From contig DASXVX010000022.1 of NCBI GenBank assembly GCA_036504075.1, positions 1-64,000 of the forward strand: a stretch of DNA of 64,000 nucleotides, read 5' to 3'. This document shows, one piece after another, positions 33,442 through 41,560 of the stretch. Every line of letters starts with the position of its first letter. Position 1 is the first letter of the stretch. The position numbers and the translations under genes were made by a program. The notes below the pieces were generated by a model. It saw only the letters and a program-made list of their open reading frames with translations, was not told where the DNA came from and made no database searches. This DNA comes from DASXVX01 sp036504075. GTDB taxonomy: Bacteria > Bacillota > Sulfobacillia > Symbiobacteriales > Symbiobacteriaceae.

Positions 33442-34077
33442 TCACTCCTTTTGCGGCGTCTCCGTGAGCAGGGCCGGAATCACGGTCTCAGTGATCTGCC
33501 GGAGCAACTCTTCGTTGGTGACCTCGGTCATTACGGGAACGTGCAGGAAATCGCGCATCAACACGGTCGCCACCATCGGCCCGGCCATGAGCACGCCTAC
33601 CATGGGGGGCGGCATTTTTCGGATGGTGCCCAACTCCATCTGGTGGGCAAGGTAGTCCAGGACGAAGTGGATGACGGCATCGATGACCTGTTCCTGGTAG
33701 ATGCGGGCGATCTCCGGATTCCGGGGTCCTTCCGCCACGACGATGCGCAGTACCGCCTGGGTCCGCTCCTCCATCAGGAACTGAACCATGTTCCGGGCGA
33801 CCGTCGGCAGCACTACCTGGGGCGGGAGGTCCAGGAAAGTGCCGTTCAACTGCTCCATGACTGGCAGGATCACGCCTTGCCGCTCCCTGAGAACGGCCTT
33901 GAACAGTTCCTCCTTGCTGGGGAAGTAATAGTAGAGCGCCGCCGGGGTCACGCCGGCCGCTCTGGCGATGTCGGCGTTGGTAGCGGTCGCAAAGCCCTTC
34001 TGGGCGAATACCTGGAGGGCTGCCTCCAGAATCTCCTGCCGCCGGTCAGGCGGCGGGTTCTTGGGTCGGGGCGCCAT
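33442..34077 (-). CDS. TetR-family repressor of the efflux operon
   Basis: 211 residues. The TetR helix-turn-helix spans about residues 12-58 (RQEILEAALQVFAQKGFATA, then DIARAAGVTPAALYYYFPSKE). The C-terminal ligand domain is of the YbiH/CecR type in size. It is the first gene of the efflux operon (7 bp to the permease), so it probably represses its own operon at the dyad just upstream (34109-34130) and is released by a transported drug. Confidence 0.9.
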   Translation of the reverse strand: MAPRPKNPPPDRRQEILEAALQVFAQKGFATATNADIARAAGVTPAALYYYFPSKEELFKAVLRERQGVILPVMEQLNGTFLDLPPQVVLPTVARNMVQFLMEERTQAVLRIVVAEGPRNPEIARIYQEQVIDAVIHFVLDYLAHQMELGTIRKMPPPMVGVLMAGPMVATVLMRDFLHVPVMTEVTNEELLRQITETVIPALLTETPQKE

Positions 34078-34108
34078 GGCGTTGTCGCCTCCCGTTATGC
34101 GTTTGTGA

Positions 34109-34130
34109 TAACTTACTGATCGGTTAGTTA
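34109..34130. promoter_or_regulatory. Candidate TetR operator
   Basis: TAACTTAC-TGATCG-GTTAGTTA is an inverted repeat with 7 of 8 paired positions, 31 bp before the TetR ATG. A weak minus-strand promoter (TTTAAC ... TATCAC) overlaps it. Position and symmetry fit autorepression. Confidence 0.55.
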
Positions 34131-34190
34131 AATTATGACACGGAGGAAAACACGCGTCAAGCCCCCTTGGAACGAGTCTCCGAATGAAAC

Positions 34191-34225
34191 ACCGGCCTCC
34201 GAGCTATGGCTCAGAGGCCGGTGGG
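34191..34225 (-). terminator. Terminator of the metallo-beta-lactamase-fold gene
   Basis: ACCGGCCTC (34191-34199) pairs with GAGGCCGGT (34214-34222). It overlaps the last codons of the minus-strand gene. Confidence 0.65.
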
Positions 34226-34966
34226 TTTTCCGCTCTTATGTGGATGCCAGGACATCCGGGTGAGTTGAATGTCCCCCGAAGCGGCTAGTGGCGAGGCCGG
34301 GCACAAGCCGGGACCGCTGACGTGGGTAGGCTCACAAAACGCCGCCCGGCTGGCGTCGAACCGCTGCATCTTCACCAGGCCGGCGACGAAGGCCGGGAAG
34401 TTCCACGTCTCCCGGAGGTCCGTGTTCTGGGCGAACTCCCGCACGAACTTGCGGGCCATGTCCCGCTCGGCGGCGCCGCCTGAGATCAGGCGCCCGGGCG
34501 CCACGGGCACGCCGAAAAAGCAGACGTGGTCGCCGGAGTAAAGGCTCCGGGTGGGCCGGTGGAACAGCGCCACCGAGCCCTCGGTGTGCTGCCCCAGCAG
34601 GACGCAGTCGAAACCCTCGACCGGCTCGCCTTCGGTCAGGGCAGGCGCGAACTGGGCCTGCCGCTCGGGACCCAACCGTTGCCAATCGTCCGGGTGCATC
34701 AGCTTGGGGCAGTGGAAGTGATCGCTCGCGCCGATGTGGTCGGCATGCCGGTGGGTCGCAAGGAACAGCTTCACTTCCTCCGGCTTGCGGCCCAGGTCTG
34801 CCAGCGCCTGCACCAGGGCCTCCCCGTGCTCGGCCTTGCCGGCGTCGATCAGGATGACGCCGTCTTCCGTCGCCAGGATGTAGCAGTTGTTGTAGGAGTT
34901 CCATGAGCCGTCCCAGACGGCCAGTGCATGGGCGCCGCCCTCCACCGGGGCCAGATGGTTCGTCAA
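34211..34966 (-). CDS. Metallo-beta-lactamase-fold hydrolase
   Basis: 251 residues. TTG 34966 is chosen because AAGGAGGTGG lies about 5 bases upstream. The zinc motif is THRHADH at residues 71-77, with a further His in GQHTEGSVALFH and Asp-His in YSGDHVCFFG, so both metal sites look complete. The family includes glyoxalase II-like and other hydrolases; the substrate is unknown. It lies 41 bp after a tiny membrane protein gene with its own strong ribosome binding site, likely one transcript. Confidence 0.82.
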   Translation of the reverse strand: MTNHLAPVEGGAHALAVWDGSWNSYNNCYILATEDGVILIDAGKAEHGEALVQALADLGRKPEEVKLFLATHRHADHIGASDHFHCPKLMHPDDWQRLGPERQAQFAPALTEGEPVEGFDCVLLGQHTEGSVALFHRPTRSLYSGDHVCFFGVPVAPGRLISGGAAERDMARKFVREFAQNTDLRETWNFPAFVAGLVKMQRFDASRAAFCEPTHVSGPGLCPASPLAASGDIQLTRMSWHPHKSGKPTGL

Positions 34967-35007
34967 GCCTGCCACCTCCTTGAACAAGCCGGGCCGAGCC
35001 CCTCCGG

Positions 35008-35184
35008 TTACTTTCGATTGATAACGTTTTTCCATGTCCACCACATGAAATAAATCGCCGTGGCCCACACCGCGCCAAGGTGAACTAATACATCAAGTTG
35101 GAAAAAACCATCGGACCAATACAATACAACATAAAGTACTGTAACCAGGCACGCTGAAACCAGGATCGAGCGAATTGCTCGCAA
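35008..35184 (-). CDS. 58-residue membrane protein, TTG start
   Basis: Read directly from the sequence. TTG 35184 is preceded by AAAGGAGG at 7 bases, an excellent ribosome binding site. The product begins MRAIRSILVSACLVTVLYVV and has a second hydrophobic stretch (VHLGAVWATAIYFMWWTW) before a basic end (KNVINRK): two transmembrane helices. Lower GC than its neighbours. It is upstream of, and probably co-transcribed with, the metallo-beta-lactamase-fold gene. Family unknown. Confidence 0.6.
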   Translation of the reverse strand: MRAIRSILVSACLVTVLYVVLYWSDGFFQLDVLVHLGAVWATAIYFMWWTWKNVINRK

Positions 35185-35233
35185 CGAACTTCCTCCTTTC
35201 GCAAAGTGACAAGGGATATCTTATAAAAAATGG

Positions 35234-35262
35234 TTGAATTTGGATGCATTGTATGGTATATA
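35234..35262 (+). promoter_or_regulatory. Promoter of the repeat-tailed protein gene
   Basis: TTGAAT (35234-35239), a 17-bp spacer and TATATA (35257-35262), with an upstream TGG resembling an extended -10. Confidence 0.65.
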
Positions 35263-35291
35263 TTGGATAGCACATTTCGGAGGTGATTTCC

Positions 35292-36014
35292 TTGGGTGGA
35301 ATTTCGGGCATAGCTCAGAAGGTCAGGGATTACTTCAGGCGTGAAAACGAGGCTGACAAGGCCCACATTCGGGAGCAGATGAAAAAGGATCCGTCAGTGG
35401 CCAAGTTCGCACAAATGGCATGGGCGGATGAGCGGTCAACCAATGATGCTCTGGCAGCGGTTGCCAAGAGCTACACGTCTCTGAAAAAGGTCTTTACCAC
35501 CGGGGTTGGCGCAGCCGCCGGATTCAAGGCAGGAACTGACGCTGCCAAGGTAGCCGCAGAAAAAGCGGCCCAGGAGTCCTTGTCACGTATGGCGACGAAA
35601 AAAGCGGTTGAGGGGATTGCCGCGAAGGCAGCTGTGAAGGGAGCAGGGCTGTTTGGCGCCATCAGCCTCGGTGGGGACGTTGTTGTCTTTAGTACTGAAA
35701 AATACAAGGCATTTAATCAGTACTACAATTCTCCCCAGAATCCCTACGCGCCTCAGCCCACTCGGACACCCAGTCTGGCGCAGATCAACGCATCAACTCC
35801 CGCTCAGCCTACTCAGACACCCAGTCCGGCACAAATCAATGCATCGACTCCCACTCAGCCTACTCAGACACCCAGTCTGGCACAGATCAATGCATCGACT
35901 CCCGCTCCCAGCCCTACTCGGACACCTAGTCTGGCACAGATCAACGAATCGACTCCCAGTCAGGCTCCTTCAGGCTCTGCTCGTAGTCGTGGAGGCCACG
36001 AATCGGAGACCTAG
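35292..36014 (+). CDS. Hypothetical protein with a Ser/Thr-Pro tandem-repeat tail
   Basis: 240 residues. Start at TTG 35292 (GGAGGTGAT just before). The N-terminal half is Ala/Lys-rich and helical (AGFKAGTDAAKVAAEKAAQE, then SLSRMATKKAVEGIAAKAAV) and followed by a glycine-rich hydrophobic patch (GAGLFGAISLGGDVVVF). The C-terminal part has four tandem repeats of about 17 residues around TRTPSLAQINASTP. The repeats are nearly identical at the DNA level (35755-35965). No signal peptide. Lower GC and repeat expansion mark it as recent or lineage-specific. Function unknown. Confidence 0.65.
   Translation: MGGISGIAQKVRDYFRRENEADKAHIREQMKKDPSVAKFAQMAWADERSTNDALAAVAKSYTSLKKVFTTGVGAAAGFKAGTDAAKVAAEKAAQESLSRMATKKAVEGIAAKAAVKGAGLFGAISLGGDVVVFSTEKYKAFNQYYNSPQNPYAPQPTRTPSLAQINASTPAQPTQTPSPAQINASTPTQPTQTPSLAQINASTPAPSPTRTPSLAQINESTPSQAPSGSARSRGGHESET
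35755..35965 (+). repeat. Coding tandem repeat, about 51-54 bp unit, four copies
   Basis: Four successive units each encode (T/S)PSxAQINxSTP plus a Pro-Thr-Gln/Arg spacer. Unit length is 51 bp with one longer copy. Copies differ by only a few bases, as expected of slippage or unequal exchange. Confidence 0.8.
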
Positions 36015-36050
36015 TAGGTCTTTCTTGAGAGGCAAGCTACCCCTGACCTG

Positions 36051-36090
36051 AACCGGGTCCGCCTAACAACCGGGGGCGGATCCGGTTTGG
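36051..36090 (+). terminator. Terminator after the repeat-tailed gene
   Basis: AACCGGGTCCGCC (36051-36063) pairs with GGCGGATCCGGTT (36075-36087), 13 bp with one G-U pair, then TTGG. Confidence 0.6.
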
Positions 36091-36142
36091 TGGTGAACCA
36101 GGGCGACAGACATTTCACCCCTTGGTGGAGGAGAGACGACTG

Positions 36143-36811
36143 ATGGGCACAGACTTCTTGGCTCAGTTTTACTTTCCGGGTGCCACCCAGGTCACGCTCC
36201 AGAGCGACTTTGGGGAATTCGAACTCCACTCGGATGACGGCGAAAACTGGTCGGCCAGCTTGATCATACCACCCGGGCCGCACTTGTACCGTTTCACGGT
36301 CGACAGATTCCACCACTTTCCTGATCCGTTTAACTGTCAATATCACTTGATGGACACCGGCTACTTTTCTGTTTGGGATGCCACGGTTGGCCGCATCAAT
36401 GACTTTCCGGAAGAACCGCAGTCTCTCTTTCTGACAGATACGATCCCCCAGCCAACTACATTATATGGCCTCAAACAAGTTCGCGAGTTTGGGCCTCTAC
36501 CGTCAGAGGTTGTGGCCATTCTCACATTCGAAGGGATTCAACGGCCCGATAACCACCTCGTCTGGGTATGGCAGTCACCGTCGGGGCGTCAGCATCTGTT
36601 CGCCGGCGAGATGATACGTCCAGGCTGTGACTACACATTCGGTGCGGTGCCGTACGAACTATTCGCCGCAGAACAAGGCACATGGCTATTGAGTTGCTTC
36701 TTAAATGGCCGCACGTGCGGTACCATTTGTTGTGTAATACGGGCGCTTGGTTATCCCTCACAGATCATGAACGCGATTAGCAGAAATCACTTTCAAAGAC
36801 TACAGCGCTAG
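36143..36811 (+). CDS. Hypothetical protein with an AMPK/E-set-like N-terminal domain
   Basis: 222 residues from ATG 36143 (GGAGGAGA upstream). The first 70 residues (FLAQFYFPGATQVTLQSDFG, then SASLIIPPGPHLYRFTVD) look like the early-set/CBM48 fold found in glycogen-binding and GlgB-type proteins. The rest may be a second beta domain containing VWVWQSPSGRQHLFAGE and a Cys-containing end (GRTCGTICCV). No signal peptide. Not a complete glycosidase. Function unknown. Confidence 0.6.
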   Translation: MGTDFLAQFYFPGATQVTLQSDFGEFELHSDDGENWSASLIIPPGPHLYRFTVDRFHHFPDPFNCQYHLMDTGYFSVWDATVGRINDFPEEPQSLFLTDTIPQPTTLYGLKQVREFGPLPSEVVAILTFEGIQRPDNHLVWVWQSPSGRQHLFAGEMIRPGCDYTFGAVPYELFAAEQGTWLLSCFLNGRTCGTICCVIRALGYPSQIMNAISRNHFQRLQR

Positions 36812-36825
36812 TAGTCACACGAGGG

Positions 36826-36853
36826 GACTGGACTTCAGGGTCCGGTTCCTTTT
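36826..36853 (+). terminator. Candidate terminator
   Basis: ACTGGAC pairs with GTCCGGT (one G-U pair) around TTCAGG, followed by TCCTTTT. Confidence 0.5.
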
Positions 36854-36993
36854 GCATTGGTCGCCTTGCGGTTCTCGCTAAACAGTTCCGGAGTGGTATT
36901 TGTGCGGAAATCCCGTAAATGGTCCGTTCCGCCGGGCAGACCCTTGCCGGAACCAGGCAGGCTGCCTGCTCCGGCGAATATCGCCATGAACAT
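36835..36993 (-). CDS. Possible 52-residue small protein
   Basis: An open frame starting MFMAIFAGAGSLPGSGKG with GAGGCGG a few bases before its ATG. It is Gly/Asn/Thr-rich in the second half. Its stop lies inside the plus-strand terminator. No family recognised, and codon support is weak. It may be chance. Confidence 0.25.
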   Translation of the reverse strand: MFMAIFAGAGSLPGSGKGLPGGTDHLRDFRTNTTPELFSENRKATNAKGTGP

Positions 36994-37057
36994 GATATCC
37001 GCCTCGCTCAATGTGGCAACTCCTGGCCCACGTCCGGTTTGAAGAGGAGCGTCGACA

Positions 37058-38077
37058 CTACCCCAGCGGACGGGGCTCACGGCCTGCGAGGCCGTGGCCG
37101 CCTTCCTGAGCCTCCAGCCGGACCCGGGCTTCGCAGTGCTCGCAGACCACCGTCTCGCCGGGCGGCGGGGCGACGGGGCTCCGCTCGACCTCCCGGCCGC
37201 AGAGCGAGCAGCGGAGGGCGGCGCCTAACTTTTTGGGCTCAAGCCGCACGGGGGCCGGGGGTGCGGGGTCCGGCTCGCCGGCGGCACGCCGGATGAGCGA
37301 GCGGGCGAGGTCCGAGTTATTCCCGGTCGCGAGGCGAATGACCGGATACCGGGGGTGGCTGGTCTCGACCTGCAACTGGCCCTTCTTCTCCGTTACCACC
37401 GCCCCCGCCAGGGCGATGTGCTCGGGTTCTTCGCCCGGCACCAGCACTAGCAGTTCGTTGCCGACCAGGGCGTAGACCCGCTTCCGAGCCCGGAACCGGA
37501 GCAACGGGACGATGATCAGCGGGGCCAACACCAACGGCTGGTTGAACCAAAGCGCCGTGCCCAGCAGCACGAGAAACCCGATGACTGCCGACGCCACCGT
37601 CCGAGGCGGGGTCCAGTCCGTCGCAATTCGGGCGGCGTGGGCGGCCTGGTCACTGGTGCGCGGCAGGTCCGGATGCTGCCCGGCCTCCCGGACAGCCTGT
37701 TCCAGTTCCGCCGCCGCGTTTTCCGGCAACTCAATCGACCCCCGCCGGTACCGCTTACCATCCAGCCAACGGAGGGAGACGCCCTGCGAGGACCGCTTCA
37801 GAATCTCCGCGGTTCCCAGCGGTATGTACCGGGTCGTGGCCCCAATCCCGCCGAAAATCACCAACACACCATCGGTGAGGAGGCGAAGCGCCGGGTCCCA
37901 GTTATTGCTGTCGAAGACGGACAAGTACACGAGCCACCAAAGTTGTTTTACCCAGGACCGGTCCCCGTGCTCCCGGCTTGCCGCCCAGGCACCGCCCAGT
38001 GCGGCGGCCCAAAGCACAATCACCGACACCATGACCCAGACCCGCCACGATCGCCGAGGCCAGTGAACGGCCCGCAC
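37058..38077 (-). CDS. Membrane protein with C-terminal zinc ribbon
   Basis: 339 residues if GTG 38077 is used; TTG 38083 or GTG 38080 are alternatives behind GGGGGTGAGG. An N-terminal helix (VWVMVSVIVLWAAALGGAWA) and a central helix pair (TVASAVIGFLVLLGTALWF, then LVLAPLIIVPLLRF) flank PH-like beta segments (RYIPLGTAEILKRSSQGVSL and VYALVGNELLVLVPGEEPE). The C-terminus carries CSLCGREVE...CEHCEAR, a four-Cys zinc ribbon. No enzyme motif. Possibly a membrane sensor or scaffold. Confidence 0.65.
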   Translation of the reverse strand: MRAVHWPRRSWRVWVMVSVIVLWAAALGGAWAASREHGDRSWVKQLWWLVYLSVFDSNNWDPALRLLTDGVLVIFGGIGATTRYIPLGTAEILKRSSQGVSLRWLDGKRYRRGSIELPENAAAELEQAVREAGQHPDLPRTSDQAAHAARIATDWTPPRTVASAVIGFLVLLGTALWFNQPLVLAPLIIVPLLRFRARKRVYALVGNELLVLVPGEEPEHIALAGAVVTEKKGQLQVETSHPRYPVIRLATGNNSDLARSLIRRAAGEPDPAPPAPVRLEPKKLGAALRCSLCGREVERSPVAPPPGETVVCEHCEARVRLEAQEGGHGLAGREPRPLG

Positions 38078-38127
38078 CACCAAACCTCACCCCCATATTT
38101 TCACTGTTGTTATTATAGTGTATTCCT

Positions 38128-38170
38128 AAAAAACGGTCACCCCCCGGTCGGTTCGCCCGACCAGGGGGTG
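38128..38170 (-). terminator. Terminator of the molybdoenzyme operon
   Basis: CACCCCCTGGTCGG pairs with CCGACCGGGGGGTG around a GCGAA loop and runs into GTTTTTT on the minus strand, immediately after the Mrp gene. Confidence 0.85.
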
Positions 38171-38174
38171 ATTG

Positions 38175-39056
38175 CTACTGCACCACGTGGCTGCTCCAGC
38201 CTGCCACCAGCCGCTCCGCCACCGCCGACACCGCCCGGGCGCCCGGCGAGTCCGGCTCCGCCAGCATCGGCGGCCGGCCCTCGTCGGAAAGCTCCATCAC
38301 CCGGCCATCCAGCGGGATGCGGCCCAGGAACGGGACATCCAGCGACCGGGCCGCCACCTCCCCGCCCCCGCTCCGGAACGGGTGGACCTGGCCCCCGCAG
38401 TGCGGGCAGGCCATGCCGCTCATGTTCTCGACCACGCCCAGCACCGGCACACCCGAGTCCCGGCAGGCCGCGATCGCCTTCCGGGCGTCCAGCACCGCCA
38501 CCTGCTGCGGCGTCGTGACGATGACCGCGCCGTCCACCCGTCCCAGCAGGTCCACGATGCCGATCAACTCGCCCCCGGTGCCCGGGGGCATGTCGATCAG
38601 CAGGCAGTCCAGCGGACCCCAGGCGACTCCCCCGATCAGGTGCATGAGGAAGTCGAACTTATACGAGTCCCGCCACATAATGGCGTCATCCGGGCTGGCC
38701 AGGAGCAGGCCGGACGAGATCAGCTTCAGGCCGGGCATGGGCTCCACCGGAATCAGCCCGTCCGTCCCCGCCTGCACCCGAACGTCCGCCATCCCGAACA
38801 AGGCCGGCTGGCTGGGACCGGAAAGGTCGGCGTCCAACAGGCCGGTCCGCAGGCCCTGCTGGGCCAGCGAAACGGCCAGGTTCGCCGTCACGGTGGACTT
38901 GCCGACGCCGCCCTTGTTGCTCATGACCAGAATCCGCCGGGAGATCGCGGACAGCCGCTTATCCACCAGCCAGATCGCGTGCCGCTCCTGGTCCAGCCGG
39001 CAGGTTTCAGCTTCGGGACAGAGTTCGCACGGTACAGGGCGCTCGCAAAGCGTCAC
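38175..39056 (-). CDS. Mrp/NBP35-type Fe-S carrier ATPase
   Basis: 293 residues. GTG 39056 overlaps the upstream stop (GTGA) and has AAGGAGG before it. The P-loop is VMSNKGGVGKSTVTANLAVS. A Cys cluster at the N-terminus (CERPVPCELCPEAETC, residues 4-19) resembles the Fe-S site of Nbp35-like proteins. NMSGMACPHCGG gives the CxxC that holds the transferable cluster. As last gene of the molybdoenzyme operon it probably delivers [4Fe-4S] clusters to the alpha and beta subunits (inference). Confidence 0.85.
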   Translation of the reverse strand: MTLCERPVPCELCPEAETCRLDQERHAIWLVDKRLSAISRRILVMSNKGGVGKSTVTANLAVSLAQQGLRTGLLDADLSGPSQPALFGMADVRVQAGTDGLIPVEPMPGLKLISSGLLLASPDDAIMWRDSYKFDFLMHLIGGVAWGPLDCLLIDMPPGTGGELIGIVDLLGRVDGAVIVTTPQQVAVLDARKAIAACRDSGVPVLGVVENMSGMACPHCGGQVHPFRSGGGEVAARSLDVPFLGRIPLDGRVMELSDEGRPPMLAEPDSPGARAVSAVAERLVAGWSSHVVQ

Positions 39057-40021
39057 GACACGACCGCCTCCTTGGCCACAACTGCCGCCGGCACCGGCCG
39101 GAGGGCCAGCAAGGCCCAGCCGGCCAGCACCAGAATGTGCTGCTGATTGACGTGCAAGGCGTACCCCGCCAGGAAAATCAGCCCCAGCGCCAGGCCGTGC
39201 TCCGGCTGCCGCCGGATGGCCCAGGCCAGGCCGAAGGCGCCAGCCCCCAGGGCCAGCAGGTAGAACGGGGCGGGCCAATTCAGTCCGAACCCGAGGGAAT
39301 ACATGGCCAAAATGGCCGTGATGTCGGCGTTAATCAAGTAGGCGACGGCCAGGCCGGCCACCGCTGCCAGCCCGAGGGCGAAGTACCCCGCCCGGCCCGC
39401 CGGCGGCCGGTCCGCCGGGCCCGAACCCTGACCCGAGCCCAAACCCCGGCCGCCTAACTCCCGAAAAGCCGGCACGGCCAGCAGGAGCGGCGCCAGTAAG
39501 GCCGGAAGCTCGCCGGCCCGGAGCAGCGCCCCGGCCAGCGGCATTTGCCCCGGAGCGGCCAGGGCCACCCAGGCCAGCTGGGCCGCCCCGACGCCGTAGC
39601 CCACGGCGTGCGCCGTCAGCACCAGGGCCAGCGCCCCTTTCTCCCAGGGCCCATCCGCCGCCCGAATCGCCCCGACCCCCAGCCCGGCCACCGCCGCGAC
39701 CATGGCCACCGAAACGACCAGTGACCAGACCGCCGTGGCCGCCGCCCCCGGTGTGAACAGCGCCGCCCCCGCCGCCAGCCCTGCCAACGCCACCACCAGG
39801 GGCCGGTGGGCCCACAGCGCCAGCGCCAGCACGGCCACGCCCAGGAACAGGCTGAAGTTAAAGGCGGTCTCCCCGGCGGTGGTCGCCACCCGGTAGACAG
39901 TCAGGAATGCCCCCTGCTTGGGGATGTAAACCCCAACCCGGGAGAACAACCGGACCAGCAGGAACTCCGCCCAGACCGCCCACCAGAGCAGCCGCAGGGC
40001 CGGCAGCCGCCACCCGGTCAT
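39053..40021 (-). CDS. Polytopic membrane protein of the molybdoenzyme operon
   Basis: 322 residues. ATG 40021 is preferred over 40027 because TAGGAGG then has proper spacing. About eight to ten hydrophobic helices, e.g. AFNFSLFLGVAVLALALWAH and FYLLALGAGAFGLAWAI, with scattered histidines that might bind haem (LTAHAVGYGVG, YALHVNQQHILVLAGW). It is not NarI-like by sequence. Position suggests a membrane quinol-linked anchor or a transporter for the system. Unrecognised family. Confidence 0.65.
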   Translation of the reverse strand: MTGWRLPALRLLWWAVWAEFLLVRLFSRVGVYIPKQGAFLTVYRVATTAGETAFNFSLFLGVAVLALALWAHRPLVVALAGLAAGAALFTPGAAATAVWSLVVSVAMVAAVAGLGVGAIRAADGPWEKGALALVLTAHAVGYGVGAAQLAWVALAAPGQMPLAGALLRAGELPALLAPLLLAVPAFRELGGRGLGSGQGSGPADRPPAGRAGYFALGLAAVAGLAVAYLINADITAILAMYSLGFGLNWPAPFYLLALGAGAFGLAWAIRRQPEHGLALGLIFLAGYALHVNQQHILVLAGWALLALRPVPAAVVAKEAVVS

Positions 40022-40033
40022 CGGCATCGCCTC

Positions 40034-40909
40034 CTACTGCTTCGGCGCCGCCTCCAACTGGAGCACGGCCCAGGCGGTCACGTACTTCATGCCGTCCCGC
40101 TGCATCTGGTGGCCGTCCCAGACGGCGAAGGCCGACTGCAACGGCGCCTGCGCCGCCAGGGCGACGTCGCCGGGCGTGCCGGCGTCCAGCGGGCGGGTAA
40201 AGACGACTGCCCACTTGCCTTCGTCGTAGGCGCCCCGCCCTGTCGCCGGGTTGTTGTCGTTGGCCGCCGTCAGGGTACTGAAGCCGCCGGCCACGAGATG
40301 CTCCACCGGCACGGCCTTCGCGGCCGCCGCCCGGGCGTTGCCCACCGTGAAGGCCGGCCGGGTGAACAGGTCCTCCGTCAGGAGCGGCTTGCCGTCGTCG
40401 CCGGTGAAGCCGTCGGTGTACATGTTCGGGAACGCCGCCGCCATGTCACGGGTGCCGCTCTGCCAGTCCGCCTTCCACTGCCAGATGTTGACTGGAACGT
40501 CCACCTGGCCCATGCAGGCGTTGGCAAGCTGGGCCGAGAGCATCATGGCCGCCTGGTCGCCGAAATCCTGGGGCCGAAGCGTGAGCACGTCGCGCGTCGT
40601 GTCCTGCCACTCCAGCCGGATGGCCATCTGCTTCCCATCGGTCAGGGCCTGCACCGAGACCTGCCGGGCCGGAGCGTTCGGCGTGGAGACCGCCGCCAGC
40701 GGCAGCACCACGGCGCTCACCCGCCGCCAGGCCGCGGCCAGCGGCTCGGTGGGCAGCTCCGGCACCCGCCGGACGATAATCGTCGGCGTCGCCACCGGTT
40801 TGCTCATGCCGAACTGATAAACCGCCAGCCCGGACGCCAGCCCCAGCAGCGCCAGGATTACCCCGCTCGCGAACCACTGCTTCCGGGAAATGCGGGTTAC
40901 GATCCGCAT
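40034..40909 (-). CDS. Molybdoenzyme gamma subunit, haem-b (ethylbenzene dehydrogenase-related)
   Basis: 291 residues. ATG 40909 overlaps the stop of the chaperone gene. One N-terminal helix (WFASGVILALLGLASGLAVY) exports and may anchor it. The mature part has the all-beta pattern of the haem-b gamma subunits of type II enzymes (SerC, ClrC, DdhC, EbdC): VSVQALTDGKQMAIRLEWQD, AAMMLSAQLANACMGQ and EGKWAVVFTRPLDA. In relatives the haem ligands are Met and Lys; candidates are the Met residues in AMMLSA and the Lys in EGKW. Takes or gives electrons to the beta subunit outside the membrane. Confidence 0.8.
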   Translation of the reverse strand: MRIVTRISRKQWFASGVILALLGLASGLAVYQFGMSKPVATPTIIVRRVPELPTEPLAAAWRRVSAVVLPLAAVSTPNAPARQVSVQALTDGKQMAIRLEWQDTTRDVLTLRPQDFGDQAAMMLSAQLANACMGQVDVPVNIWQWKADWQSGTRDMAAAFPNMYTDGFTGDDGKPLLTEDLFTRPAFTVGNARAAAAKAVPVEHLVAGGFSTLTAANDNNPATGRGAYDEGKWAVVFTRPLDAGTPGDVALAAQAPLQSAFAVWDGHQMQRDGMKYVTAWAVLQLEAAPKQ

Positions 40910-41544
40910 TACGCCTCTCCCCCTTCCACCCGGGCGCAATCGCCGGCGACGAACCGGGCCGTCAGCCGGACCAGCGCCGGATAGAACCCCTCGCCTTCCA
41001 ACTGCGCCACCCGGCTCTCAAGACGGGGCAGCCAGACGGCCAGGTGCTCCTTCAGGAACTTGACCTGCGCCTCCCGGCAAATGTCGGCGGCCGGCGCGTC
41101 GCCATCGCCGGTGGCGATGGCCTCCTTGAGCGCCAGCATCGACATGAACTCCAACTGCGTGCCCAGGAAGTCCACTTTCTCCCCGGCATCCCGGACGTCG
41201 ACGCCGAAAGCCCGGTAGAAGCCGGCGATGTCGGCCATCTGCTGGGTCTGCATCCAGACGTGCGAGGCCGTATACTCGGTCTCATAGAGCGGGCTGCGAA
41301 CCGCCTGACCCGCATCGAACCACGATTGATAATCGGGCTCCAGGTTGGCGAGGTCAACTGCCGCCAGGGCGGCCGCAACCTCCGCCAACCCGTCCGCCGG
41401 GGTCAGTTCACCCTGAAGCGCCTCCAGGAACCCCCCGTCTTTCAACTGGGCCACCAGACCCGGCATCGGGTACAGGAACGCCCGGGACAGGGAGGCGTAG
41501 ACCCGGCTGCGGGCCACCGCTACACTCTGCTCCGCGATTTCCAT
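40909..41544 (-). CDS. TorD/NarJ-type molybdoenzyme assembly chaperone
   Basis: 211 residues, all helical and cytoplasmic. The family signature YETEYTASHVWMQTQQMADI followed by AGFYRAFGVD is clear. Binds the Tat signal of the alpha subunit and holds it for molybdenum cofactor insertion. Order alpha-beta-chaperone-gamma matches serABDC/ddhABDC-type operons. Confidence 0.88.
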   Translation of the reverse strand: MEIAEQSVAVARSRVYASLSRAFLYPMPGLVAQLKDGGFLEALQGELTPADGLAEVAAALAAVDLANLEPDYQSWFDAGQAVRSPLYETEYTASHVWMQTQQMADIAGFYRAFGVDVRDAGEKVDFLGTQLEFMSMLALKEAIATGDGDAPAADICREAQVKFLKEHLAVWLPRLESRVAQLEGEGFYPALVRLTARFVAGDCARVEGGEA

Positions 41545-41560
41545 GGCTCCGCCCTCCCTC

